From: JAZGHN01 sp964496725
GTDB lineage: Bacteria > Chloroflexota > Dehalococcoidia > Dehalococcoidales > E44-bin46
Reading direction: 5' to 3'
DNA: 9,002 nucleotides
Assembly: GCA_964496725.1 (NCBI GenBank)
Contig: CAZCAS010000049.1
Span: forward strand, 1 to 9,002
Below the pieces are notes generated by a model that did not search any database, was not told the DNA's origin, and saw only the letters and a list, made by a program, of their open reading frames with translations. Below, in pieces: positions 1-4,861 of the stretch. The translations under genes and the position numbers were made by a program. Position 1 is the stretch's first letter. Each line of letters begins with the position of its first letter.

Positions 1-94
1 GAGCAGCGCCACAGGTCAAACCACCTATCCCCGCACCGATTATGATTACATCGTATCCACTTTCTAGTGCTGGCGCTCTTTCTTGCCGTGCCAT
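1..94 (-). CDS. FAD-dependent oxidoreductase, N-terminal fragment
   Basis: Reading the minus strand from the ATG at 94 gives 31 codons that leave the window at base 1. After a short polar leader (MARQERAPALESG) comes YDVIIIGAGIGGLTCGAA, a beta strand followed by GxGxxG, the dinucleotide-binding start of a Rossmann fold. The form GAGIGGLTCGA is common in phytoene desaturase, carotenoid isomerase and retinol-saturase-like flavoproteins, but the fragment is too short to give a substrate. The start is supported by an AGGGG seven bases upstream and by a promoter at 126-154. An earlier ATG at the SD is followed at once by TGA. It is unclear whether this gene is chromosomal or belongs to the older integrated element whose recombinase remnant lies just to its right. 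Confidence 0.8.
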   Translation of the reverse strand, partial: MARQERAPALESGYDVIIIGAGIGGLTCGAA

Positions 95-125
95 TTCACA
101 TCCCCTGTTTTGGTTGCTCAACCCA

Positions 126-154
126 ATTATATCCTCCACGGTTCCCTACTGCAA
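126..154 (-). promoter_or_regulatory. Sigma-70-type promoter for the oxidoreductase
   Basis: On the minus strand TTGCAG (154-149) and a perfect TATAAT (131-126) are 17 bp apart, predicting a transcript start near 119 and a leader of about 25 nt before the ATG at 94. Confidence 0.6.
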
Positions 155-440
155 TGCAAAAGGGCAGGCGAACCATAGCCAACGACGACCTGGGCACCGG
201 TTTCGAGCTCTTCCTTGAGAAAGCCTGCAGGAATGTCTTGGAGTTCACCGGCAAGCACGAAGCTGTCGTATCCGAAGAGTTGTTCCAGTGGGTTCAGGCG
301 CGGCGGTACCGGAGGAACAGATACGCTCGGTTCATGGCCCAAAGGGGTTACTTCAGGGGATCGTGGCATGCTGGCATTGTGGTAATCGGCTCCAGTCGGA
401 CCGTCACCGCCAGCAGGTTCCCTTATACCGGGAACGGCAC

Positions 441-566
441 GCCCACGAGTGCCCCACCAACAATACCTCCATTGTAGCGGAGGTGATCGATAAGCAGGTA
501 GCCACCATCATACACTGCTTGGACCTACATCCTGATTGGCAGCAGAAGATGGCCGAGCTGGCCGTG
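441..566. repeat. Identity block A, copy 1 (126 bp)
   Basis: These 126 bases match 5804-5929 without a mismatch (offset 5,363). The block covers the region after the zinc ribbon (AHECPTNNTSIVAEV and onward). One mismatch at 440 precedes it, and the sequence diverges sharply from 567. Confidence 0.95.
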
Positions 567-868
567 TCCAGTCACAACGGTCCGAACCCTGAGGGATTAC
601 GGGAAAGACGTCGTCGCGTCGTCCGGGCTTATGGAGATGGAGGTTATACTGATCAAGAGTACAGGATGCGGTTGGCTGAAATTGACCGTCAAATCGAGCG
701 AACTTCGGTTGTTACACCACCAGCAATTGAAGAGGCGGTAGTGCTATTTGAGGATATACCGATGTTGTGGAATGAAGCCACGACGGAAGAAAGAAGAACG
801 TTAGTCAAATCACTGGTTGAGTTGGTCTATGTGGACCTTGAAACAAAGCGTGTAACTGCATTAAAGCC

Positions 869-916
869 GACGCCGTCTTTTGGTGCATTGCTTGGTAAAG
901 CAATTAAGACGGCGTC
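869..916. repeat. Nested inverted repeat in recombinase tail, copy 1
   Basis: The outer arms GACGCCGTCTT (869-879) and AAGACGGCGTC (906-916) enclose inner arms ATTGCTT and AAGCAAT separated by GGTA. It could be a recombinase-binding arm of the att site or, read on the minus strand, a stem-loop downstream of ssrA. The function is inferred only. Confidence 0.8.
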
Positions 917-964
917 TGACAAACCGGTATTTCTAACTCCCTTAAATAAAGAGAGTGTTGGAGT

Positions 965-982
965 TGGTGGAGACGGGGGAGA
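965..982. other. Left attachment site core (attL-like, 18 bp)
   Basis: TGGTGGAGACGGGGGAGA is identical to 6328-6345, the last 18 bases of ssrA on the opposite strand, including the encoded CCA. Here it is not attached to an ssrA body. To the left lies the tail of the older recombinase, and to the right (983 onward) the left end of the younger element. Confidence 0.85.
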
Positions 983-1033
983 CCTCAAGACTGACAGCTC
1001 CACACTACTACTGAGTTCACCTGGTTCCAAATA

Positions 1034-1053
1034 TATTGATATATCAGCAATAT
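1034..1053. repeat. AT-rich palindrome near element left end
   Basis: ATATTG and CAATAT flank the perfect 10-bp palindrome TGATATATCA (1037-1046). It lies about 55 bp inside the left boundary, where a recombinase arm site or an operator could sit. The rest of 1074-1226 shows no convincing gene. Confidence 0.4.
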
Positions 1054-1226
1054 GGAGGGTGCAATGGTATTGATTGCCCCCCTTTTCCATTCACCGAACT
1101 CCCCATGGTTCGAAGGCTTTAATGGGTTATCGCTGACCAACCCAGAAACCTGCAAAGATCTGGTTCACTGCCACGGCGCTCTAGCCTTCTCCGAACTCTT
1201 GGTAATGAAAGAAAGGGGGAGCCAGG

Positions 1227-1802
1227 ATGGCTAACCGTTTCCAGGTTAACCACCATCGCTTGGCCTATGACTTCATCGCAAGCCGCGACGGGGAATACTG
1301 TCTTATCTGCGAACGCGGACCCGGGAGGGTGAAGTTGCAGATAGACCATGCCGACAATAACCCGTCCAACTGGGATCCGGAAAATCTCCATCTCCTCTGC
1401 CAGACGCACAACCTCCAGCTACGCGTTGTACCGGTGGCCAAGAAGCTCCGCACCATTCGCTGGCATAGTGCTAACAATGTGTGTGTGAGAGAAAGAAGGT
1501 ATGGAAGCATAAGCACCAAGGTAGCCAAGGATACCCTGGACTATCGGTCTGGCAGTGTAGAGATGAAAGCCAACAGCATGTTTGAACCTGTATTTACAGA
1601 ATGGATACTTAAGAACCTGCCGATGTCGAAGAACGAAGCCATATACTCCGGGTCCCAGATAGCCGGTTGCAGTCCTGTTACCTGTGGACGGTACCTTAAG
1701 AAGCTTACCTCTGCGGCAGGTCCCCTGAGAGAATTCAGGGATGCCATGGGCGCTTCTACTGTCGACTTCAAGCCAGACATCCAGCAGCCTCAGTCACATT
1801 AA
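1227..1802 (+). CDS. HNH endonuclease-like protein
   Basis: The product has 191 residues. The N-terminal third carries an HNH fold signature: C25-x2-C28, then D40-H41, N53, and LLC58-x2-H61 in the segment NPSNWDPENLHLLCQTHN. Cys25, Cys28, Cys58 and His61 would hold a structural zinc, and His41 would be the metal-dependent catalytic residue. HNH proteins of this size nick or cut DNA; the target here is unknown. The C-terminal 100 residues show no catalytic motif, but the part around SGSQIAGCSPVTCGRYLKKL looks like a helix-turn-helix, suggesting a DNA-binding tail. The ATG at 1227 is preceded by a purine-rich AAGAAAGGGGG. It is the first clear gene inside the element's left end. It could act in element maintenance or defence, or be a homing-type nuclease; the context does not decide. 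Confidence 0.75.
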   Translation: MANRFQVNHHRLAYDFIASRDGEYCLICERGPGRVKLQIDHADNNPSNWDPENLHLLCQTHNLQLRVVPVAKKLRTIRWHSANNVCVRERRYGSISTKVAKDTLDYRSGSVEMKANSMFEPVFTEWILKNLPMSKNEAIYSGSQIAGCSPVTCGRYLKKLTSAAGPLREFRDAMGASTVDFKPDIQQPQSH

Positions 1803-2142
1803 CATAATTATCAAGCACTGGCATGGCTTCTTCTCTCCGTAAGTATATAAGTCAGATTACTTCGCTGTCGCAATAGTAGCACCAAAAGATGTGAAAAGTC
1901 AATGTCCAGTGCCTTGGTGCTGAGATATTCCAAAGAATACACTAAATCTGTGAGTTGTCAGCGAAAATGGCACAGTTTTGGTGGTTAAATCAACAGACAC
2001 CTTAGGAGAGCAGGTCAGCGCTGTTATAAACTTCTTCAGGAGTACATTGCCATATAACAAATAGCCATTGTGTGTCCTTACTAGTAAGGACCGGTAAATA
2101 TCGTCTTCATCGGTATAGCAGCTGCTCCGGCGCCAGCCTCTT
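1803..2142. other. Non-coding stretch between the HNH gene and hicA
   Basis: No credible reading frame is seen. Two dyads stand out: AGCACCAA (1878-1885) with TTGGTGCT (1914-1921), and GCACTGG (1815-1821) with CCAGTGC (1906-1912). These could fold a leader or a small RNA. A perfect 18-bp palindrome at 2074-2091 is listed separately. Confidence 0.5.
2074..2091. repeat. Perfect 18-bp palindrome
   Basis: GTCCTTACTAGTAAGGAC equals its own reverse complement with no spacer. No T-run follows it, so it is not a terminator. A dimeric regulator operator is the most natural reading. It lies about 110 bp upstream of the hicA -35 box. Confidence 0.7.
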
Positions 2143-2190
2143 GGGTAACCTAGCCTTGATGACCAGCCTCAACCTACCTCCAGGTTACCC
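2143..2190. promoter_or_regulatory. Inverted-repeat operator upstream of hicAB
   Basis: GGGTAACCT (2143-2151) and AGGTTACCC (2182-2190) form a perfect 9-bp inverted repeat with centres 39 bp apart, ending 9 bp before the -35 box. HicB here has a ribbon-helix-helix domain, and such antitoxins usually bind dyads at their own promoter, so this is the best candidate HicB site. Confidence 0.55.
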
Positions 2191-2199
2191 TCAAAATGG

Positions 2200-2228
2200 T
2201 TGACAAATGCCACTATATATGGTATCAT
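2200..2228 (+). promoter_or_regulatory. hicAB promoter
   Basis: A perfect TTGACA (2200-2205) and TATCAT (2223-2228) are separated by 17 bp. The expected transcript start is at about 2235, which is the A of the hicA ATG, implying a leaderless message. Confidence 0.75.
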
Positions 2229-2234
2229 CTAGCC

Positions 2235-2474
2235 ATGAAAGGTGATGAGAAGCTAATTAAGAAATTCCTCAGCGATAAAGGACATATCACGACCGATGAC
2301 TGTAGCAGGCTTCTCATTGCCTTAGGCTACAAACTGCATAAAAGCGGCGGTAGCCATCAAGTTTATCATAAGAAAGGTGAAACCCCGATAACGGTGGTTA
2401 TCCCTAAAGGCGGAAAATACATCAAGACCCCTTACGTCAATAGAATTATCAAAGACTTGGGGCTGGAGGAGTAA
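2235..2474 (+). CDS. hicA: HicA-family mRNA interferase toxin
   Basis: This 79-residue protein has the HicA double-stranded-RNA-binding-like fold. The segment LIALGYKLHKSGGSHQVYHK contains the G-S-H motif with catalytic His41, followed by a strand (TPITVVIPKGGKYI) and the terminal helix (TPYVNRIIKDLGL). HicA toxins cleave mRNA and block translation; HicB neutralises them. The N-terminal stretch of about 20 residues before the core is slightly longer than in minimal HicA proteins. The frame is open back to 2196, but that start would place the promoter inside the gene, so the ATG at 2235 is chosen. No Shine-Dalgarno precedes it, in line with a leaderless transcript. hicB follows two bases after the stop, which indicates translational coupling. 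Confidence 0.9.
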   Translation: MKGDEKLIKKFLSDKGHITTDDCSRLLIALGYKLHKSGGSHQVYHKKGETPITVVIPKGGKYIKTPYVNRIIKDLGLEE

Positions 2475-2476
2475 TT

Positions 2477-2866
2477 ATGGTAACTATAACTGAACGCAAA
2501 CCTTTGGAATACTACCTCGACCTGAAATATCCTGTTACTATTGAAGAAGCTCCGGAGGGCGGATACTTCGTTGAGATTGAGGATTTACCTGGATGTTATT
2601 CTCAGGGCGAAACTATTGAAGAGGCTCTTGGAGAGATAGAAGAGGCTCGCCGACTATGGCTTGAGTCGGCCTATGAGGATGGCATGGATATCCCCCTACC
2701 ACGGGAACAACAGGAGTTTAGCGGTAAGTTCAATGTCCGGGTTCCGAAGAGTCTACATCGACAGCTTAACCGACTAGCAAATAAGGAAGGAGTCAGCCTC
2801 AATCAGTATATAGTGGCCTCGCTGTCCCGGGCTATGGGGCGGGATGAGGCACAAGCAGGGAAGTAG
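2477..2866 (+). CDS. hicB: HicB-family antitoxin with ribbon-helix-helix domain
   Basis: This 129-residue antitoxin is paired with HicA. Residues about 15-65 form the partial RNase-H-like HicB fold with the hallmark GGYFVEIEDLPGCYSQGETIEEAL, which binds and blocks the toxin. Residues about 82-122 (FSGKFNVRVPKSLHRQLNRL, then SLNQYIVASLSRAMG) form a ribbon-helix-helix DNA-binding domain that would autorepress the operon through the dyad upstream of hicA. The ATG at 2477 lies two bases after the hicA stop, with GGAGGAG inside the end of hicA as ribosome binding site. This order and spacing are typical of hicAB modules, which stabilise mobile elements by post-segregational killing or act as stress or defence switches. 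Confidence 0.93.
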   Translation: MVTITERKPLEYYLDLKYPVTIEEAPEGGYFVEIEDLPGCYSQGETIEEALGEIEEARRLWLESAYEDGMDIPLPREQQEFSGKFNVRVPKSLHRQLNRLANKEGVSLNQYIVASLSRAMGRDEAQAGK

Positions 2867-2912
2867 GCCTGCCAGACCTAATGATATAAGGAAGTGAGAA
2901 AGGAGGAGTCTC

Positions 2913-3161
2913 TTGGGTAGACGCAACGAACGGCATGTTGTCCCCAATCCTGATGGGGGCTGGGATGTAAAGAAACCAGGAGCAGACAAAGCAAGCTCTC
3001 ATCATCCTACACAAGCAGAAGCTGAAGACCGTGCTAAGGAAATATTGAGAAATATCGGCGGTGGAGAGGCAGTTATACATAGGCCCGACGGAACGATTAG
3101 GGATTCAGACACGGTTGCTCCAGGTAACGATCCTAACCCTCCAAAGGATACTAAACACTAA
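2913..3161 (+). CDS. DUF2188 family protein
   Basis: This 82-residue hydrophilic protein matches the DUF2188 pattern: HVVPNPDGGWDVKKPGADKA near the N-terminus, then SSHHPTQAEAEDRAKEIL, then AVIHRPDGTIRDSDT, and the end GNDPNPPKDTKH. The family is small, widespread and functionally uncharacterised. The start is TTG at 2913, five bases after a perfect AGGAGGAG (2901-2908). No ATG near the beginning could replace it. It lies 46 bp after hicB on the same strand and probably belongs to the same transcript. Whether it has any role in the toxin-antitoxin system cannot be told from the sequence. Confidence 0.85.
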   Translation: MGRRNERHVVPNPDGGWDVKKPGADKASSHHPTQAEAEDRAKEILRNIGGGEAVIHRPDGTIRDSDTVAPGNDPNPPKDTKH

Positions 3162-3243
3162 AGCGATATTCTATAATGAAGGATCCCGGTCTAGTTCGAG
3201 CTATTAAAGAGGTAGCGTTAGTGAAGCAGGAGGTTATGATGTC

Positions 3244-3393
3244 TTGGCAAGTTTTATATCATGGGAGCTACAAGTTGCGATAGCCTTCTGCGTCCTAGCG
3301 GCGTTATCATCTTTTCTCTCAGTTATTGATTTCATCTTTATCTTGATTGTGGTAGCTAGTACTGCTTTATTTGGCATCTGGCCAAAGGGTTAA
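3244..3393 (+). CDS. Possible small membrane protein, 49 residues
   Basis: The frame starts with TTG at 3244, ten bases after AGGAGG (3228-3233). It encodes mostly hydrophobic residues: a first candidate membrane segment at about 9-27 (LQVAIAFCVLAALSSFLSV) and a second at about 30-45 (FIFILIVVASTALFGI), with the single acid D29 between them and PKG at the end. No family is recognised. It follows the DUF2188 gene by 82 bp. Small two-helix proteins are common as mobile-element cargo (toxins, holin-like or leader proteins), but no function is assigned. The good ribosome binding site and the coherent hydrophobicity support it; the TTG start and short length weaken it. Confidence 0.45.
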   Translation: MASFISWELQVAIAFCVLAALSSFLSVIDFIFILIVVASTALFGIWPKG

Positions 3394-3626
3394 GCGACTA
3401 GTAACCCACAGCATAACTAAGAAAGCAACAGGGTGCATATTGGATACAATTCATCGCTTTGTGCAGAGCCGGAGACTCTGACCTAAGCAAAAGCGAACAC
3501 CATCTTGAAAATCATGTTGAAAGTCCTATGTATTGAACAACTTGGGCTACCACATCAGATTCGAACTACATGTGGACAAGAGTTGGAGTTGGATAAGTTC
3601 CTACAGCTGCTTTGCTAAAAGATAGA
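3394..3626. other. Non-coding gap between convergent genes
   Basis: Nothing clearly functional is seen between the small membrane frame and the convergent zinc-finger gene. A weak CAGAG/CTCTG hairpin occurs near 3465-3481 without a T-run. Confidence 0.4.
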
Positions 3627-4526
3627 TCACTTAATGTTCTGTCTTTTCCTTTTATTCTCTTGGCTATGCCTACCCTCACAGCGAGAACGTTTAATCCCGG
3701 GTGGTGGAGGGCAATATCGCTGGTCTGACTTTTGAGAAAAGAAAATTTGCCCACATTTAGGGTCAGCACAAATTTTGGGCGAAATGGTGTTGGACGCTAA
3801 TGCAGTATATACGATGAATTTAGAGAGAGAACTAAAACTAATCATAAACTTGAATTCACCGTGATCATTTGGTAAGTAAACCGTGTTCAGTTTCAGTTCA
3901 ACCCAGAAGCTTTTGCTATAAGAGAACCGCTTACGTTCACTGGAAATGATTGTGTCCAATATATACTTATTTAAGTCAGCACCATAACCCCTGCGTCGGA
4001 ATTGCTCTTTCAATAGATCCAAAGGCACCAAATCATATTCTTTAATCGCATTCACATTCGATGAATCATTAACCCAAGAATTTGCCTCATATTCCCCAGC
4101 CGTTACATCTTCATCATAAAGGTGCTGGATTCTTCTTACCTCAGATATAAGCTTTACTTTTCGAACAAAACACAAAATATCTGGTAATGAGTCTCCTGGA
4201 GGCCGTTCATTTCTAAAGCGTTTCTCGACTTCATCAATTTGAGATGCCGTAAGGAACCCTTTGTCCTTAACAGCTAATACGTCAAGTGTAAACTCTCTCA
4301 AGGCTTCCTTGTTTTCTATGTTCAATCCTAAAAGGCCCCACAACTTGGCGAATTCTACCGCGGTTCTTTCATCAGACACCTTTAATAAGCCATTAAGGAT
4401 TTCTCGTTGCTGTTGAGCGGGGAAATACCATTGAGGTTCTTGTTCGCCGCTTACCAGTAGACCGTTTTCGAAGCGGGCACCTGGCCATTTAAACCACTCC
4501 CAGTCAGAAATAGAAGCTTTAACCAT
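3627..4526 (-). CDS. Uncharacterised protein with C-terminal Cys4 (CGNR-like) zinc finger
   Basis: The protein has 299 residues from the ATG at 4526, which is preceded by AGGAG with seven bases of spacing. The last 47 residues form a zinc finger: C253-x4-C258-G, FFSQKSDQRYC272, then C283-x2-R, followed by a basic tail (QENKRKRQ). This resembles the CGNR type of DNA-binding zinc finger, with an insertion of four prolines after C272. The first 250 residues are mostly helical, contain paired tryptophans near the start (DWEWFKWPG), and match no domain that I recognise. In CGNR proteins the upstream domain is often a putative ligand sensor, so a regulator is a reasonable guess. It is divergent from the recombinase across a 335-bp region full of dyads. 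A longer frame opens at an ATG at 4577, which coincides with the predicted transcript start. Confidence 0.7.
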   Translation of the reverse strand: MVKASISDWEWFKWPGARFENGLLVSGEQEPQWYFPAQQQREILNGLLKVSDERTAVEFAKLWGLLGLNIENKEALREFTLDVLAVKDKGFLTASQIDEVEKRFRNERPPGDSLPDILCFVRKVKLISEVRRIQHLYDEDVTAGEYEANSWVNDSSNVNAIKEYDLVPLDLLKEQFRRRGYGADLNKYILDTIISSERKRFSYSKSFWVELKLNTVYLPNDHGEFKFMISFSSLSKFIVYTALASNTISPKICADPKCGQIFFSQKSDQRYCPPPPGIKRSRCEGRHSQENKRKRQNIK

Positions 4527-4536
4527 AATAAACTCC

Positions 4537-4574
4537 TGTACGCATATTGTACGCATGTCGAAATATGACATGCG
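4537..4574. promoter_or_regulatory. Operator-like repeats in the leader of the zinc-finger gene
   Basis: CGCATGTC (4552-4559) and GACATGCG (4567-4574) form a perfect 8-bp dyad with a 7-bp spacer. TGTACGCAT occurs twice in direct repeat at 4537-4545 and 4548-4556, one helical turn apart. They lie just downstream of the -10 box, a classic position for repression. Confidence 0.55.
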
Positions 4575-4583
4575 CATACTTTA

Positions 4584-4611
4584 ATAATACCTTAAGATTC
4601 AGAGAATTCAA
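4584..4611 (-). promoter_or_regulatory. Promoter of the zinc-finger gene
   Basis: On the minus strand TTGAAT (4611-4606) and TATTAT (4589-4584) are 16 bp apart. The predicted start near 4577 falls on the upstream in-frame ATG. Confidence 0.5.
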
Positions 4612-4667
4612 ATGGGTAACAATCTACTTAAGAAAAAAGACGAAAAGTAGTTTAATCGGAGTAAACT

Positions 4668-4731
4668 CGCCGAAACTTATACCACCCAAAGCACTCTCTC
4701 CAAGCTTGAGGTGAATTTTACGCCGAAACTT
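4668..4731. repeat. Direct repeat CGCCGAAACTT upstream of recombinase
   Basis: The 11-mer occurs at 4668-4678 and 4721-4731, 53 bp apart or about five helical turns, so both copies would sit on the same face of the DNA. This suggests binding sites for a regulator of the divergent region. Confidence 0.5.
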
Positions 4732-4737
4732 GCTATG

Positions 4738-4756
4738 TACGCTCCATATGAGCGTA
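4738..4756. promoter_or_regulatory. Palindrome upstream of recombinase
   Basis: TACGCTC (4738-4744) and GAGCGTA (4750-4756) form a perfect 7-bp dyad with spacer CATAT. It starts seven bases after the second CGCCGAAACTT repeat and lies about 105 bp before the recombinase start, so it is a candidate operator. Confidence 0.5.
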
Positions 4757-4779
4757 TATGTGCTGATGCTCAACCAGTC

Positions 4780-4800
4780 CTCGACCCAGAATCGGTCGAG
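4780..4800 (+). other. Stem-loop in recombinase leader
   Basis: CTCGACC (4780-4786) and GGTCGAG (4794-4800) pair perfectly around a 7-nt loop. A second imperfect stem follows (CGCC-T-CTGCC near 4801-4810 with GGCAGGGCG near 4828-4836). Together they could structure the 5' leader of the recombinase mRNA. Confidence 0.4.
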
Positions 4801-4861
4801 CGCCTCTGCCGGGTCTAGGCCGAGGTAGGCAGGGCGATTTTAGCGCGAAGGAGCAAGTTAA

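Larger units (their letters stand above)
853..982. repeat. Identity block B, copy 1 (130 bp), ending in the att core
   Basis: These 130 bases match 6216-6345 without a mismatch (offset 5,363). The block covers the recombinase C-terminus (TALKPTPSFGALLGKAIK and onward) and ends exactly where the ssrA-derived att core ends. From 983 the two copies are unrelated. Confidence 0.95.
230..1073 (+). pseudogene. Truncated, frameshifted large serine recombinase (older element)
   Basis: This is the C-terminal half of a large serine recombinase, colinear with residues from about 245 onward of the intact copy at 4862-6430. Homology begins near 236 (EFTGKHEAVVSEELFQWVQARR, compared with EYLGRHEAIISEELFQRVQARR). 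One base is missing near 318-321, so the match moves to another frame (SVHGPKGLLQGIVACWHCGN) and then continues unbroken to the stop at 1073. The resolvase catalytic domain and most of the recombinase domain are absent, so it cannot catalyse strand exchange. The zinc-ribbon CxxC, the coiled-coil segment and the C-terminal tail remain. Codons after 982 lie beyond the att core and belong to the left end of the younger element. An open frame from an ATG at 288 could still make a C-terminal fragment, but nothing shows that it is used. Confidence 0.85.

Noticed and set aside
1052..1234. 60-residue open frame overlapping the HNH start
   Set aside because: No recognisable composition or motif. It begins in the read-through tail region of the recombinase remnant and overlaps the better-supported HNH gene.
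3176..3286. Short frame MKDPGLVRAIKEV... of about 36 residues
   Set aside because: No ribosome binding site, and it overlaps the hydrophobic small frame, which has one.
3581..3592. Possible third att-like core (AGTTGGAGTTGG)
   Set aside because: The match is to the sequence before the core (GTTGGAGTTGG); the core itself (GGTGGAGACGGGGG) is missing, so it is most likely chance.
3540..3600. tRNA-like T-arm (AGATTCGAACT) on either strand
   Set aside because: The stems around the TTCGAAT loop do not pair, and no acceptor or anticodon arm can be drawn.
4650..4735. Promoter for the recombinase
   Set aside because: TTATAC- and TATATG-like boxes exist, but none has a convincing -35 at the right distance, so no promoter is called.
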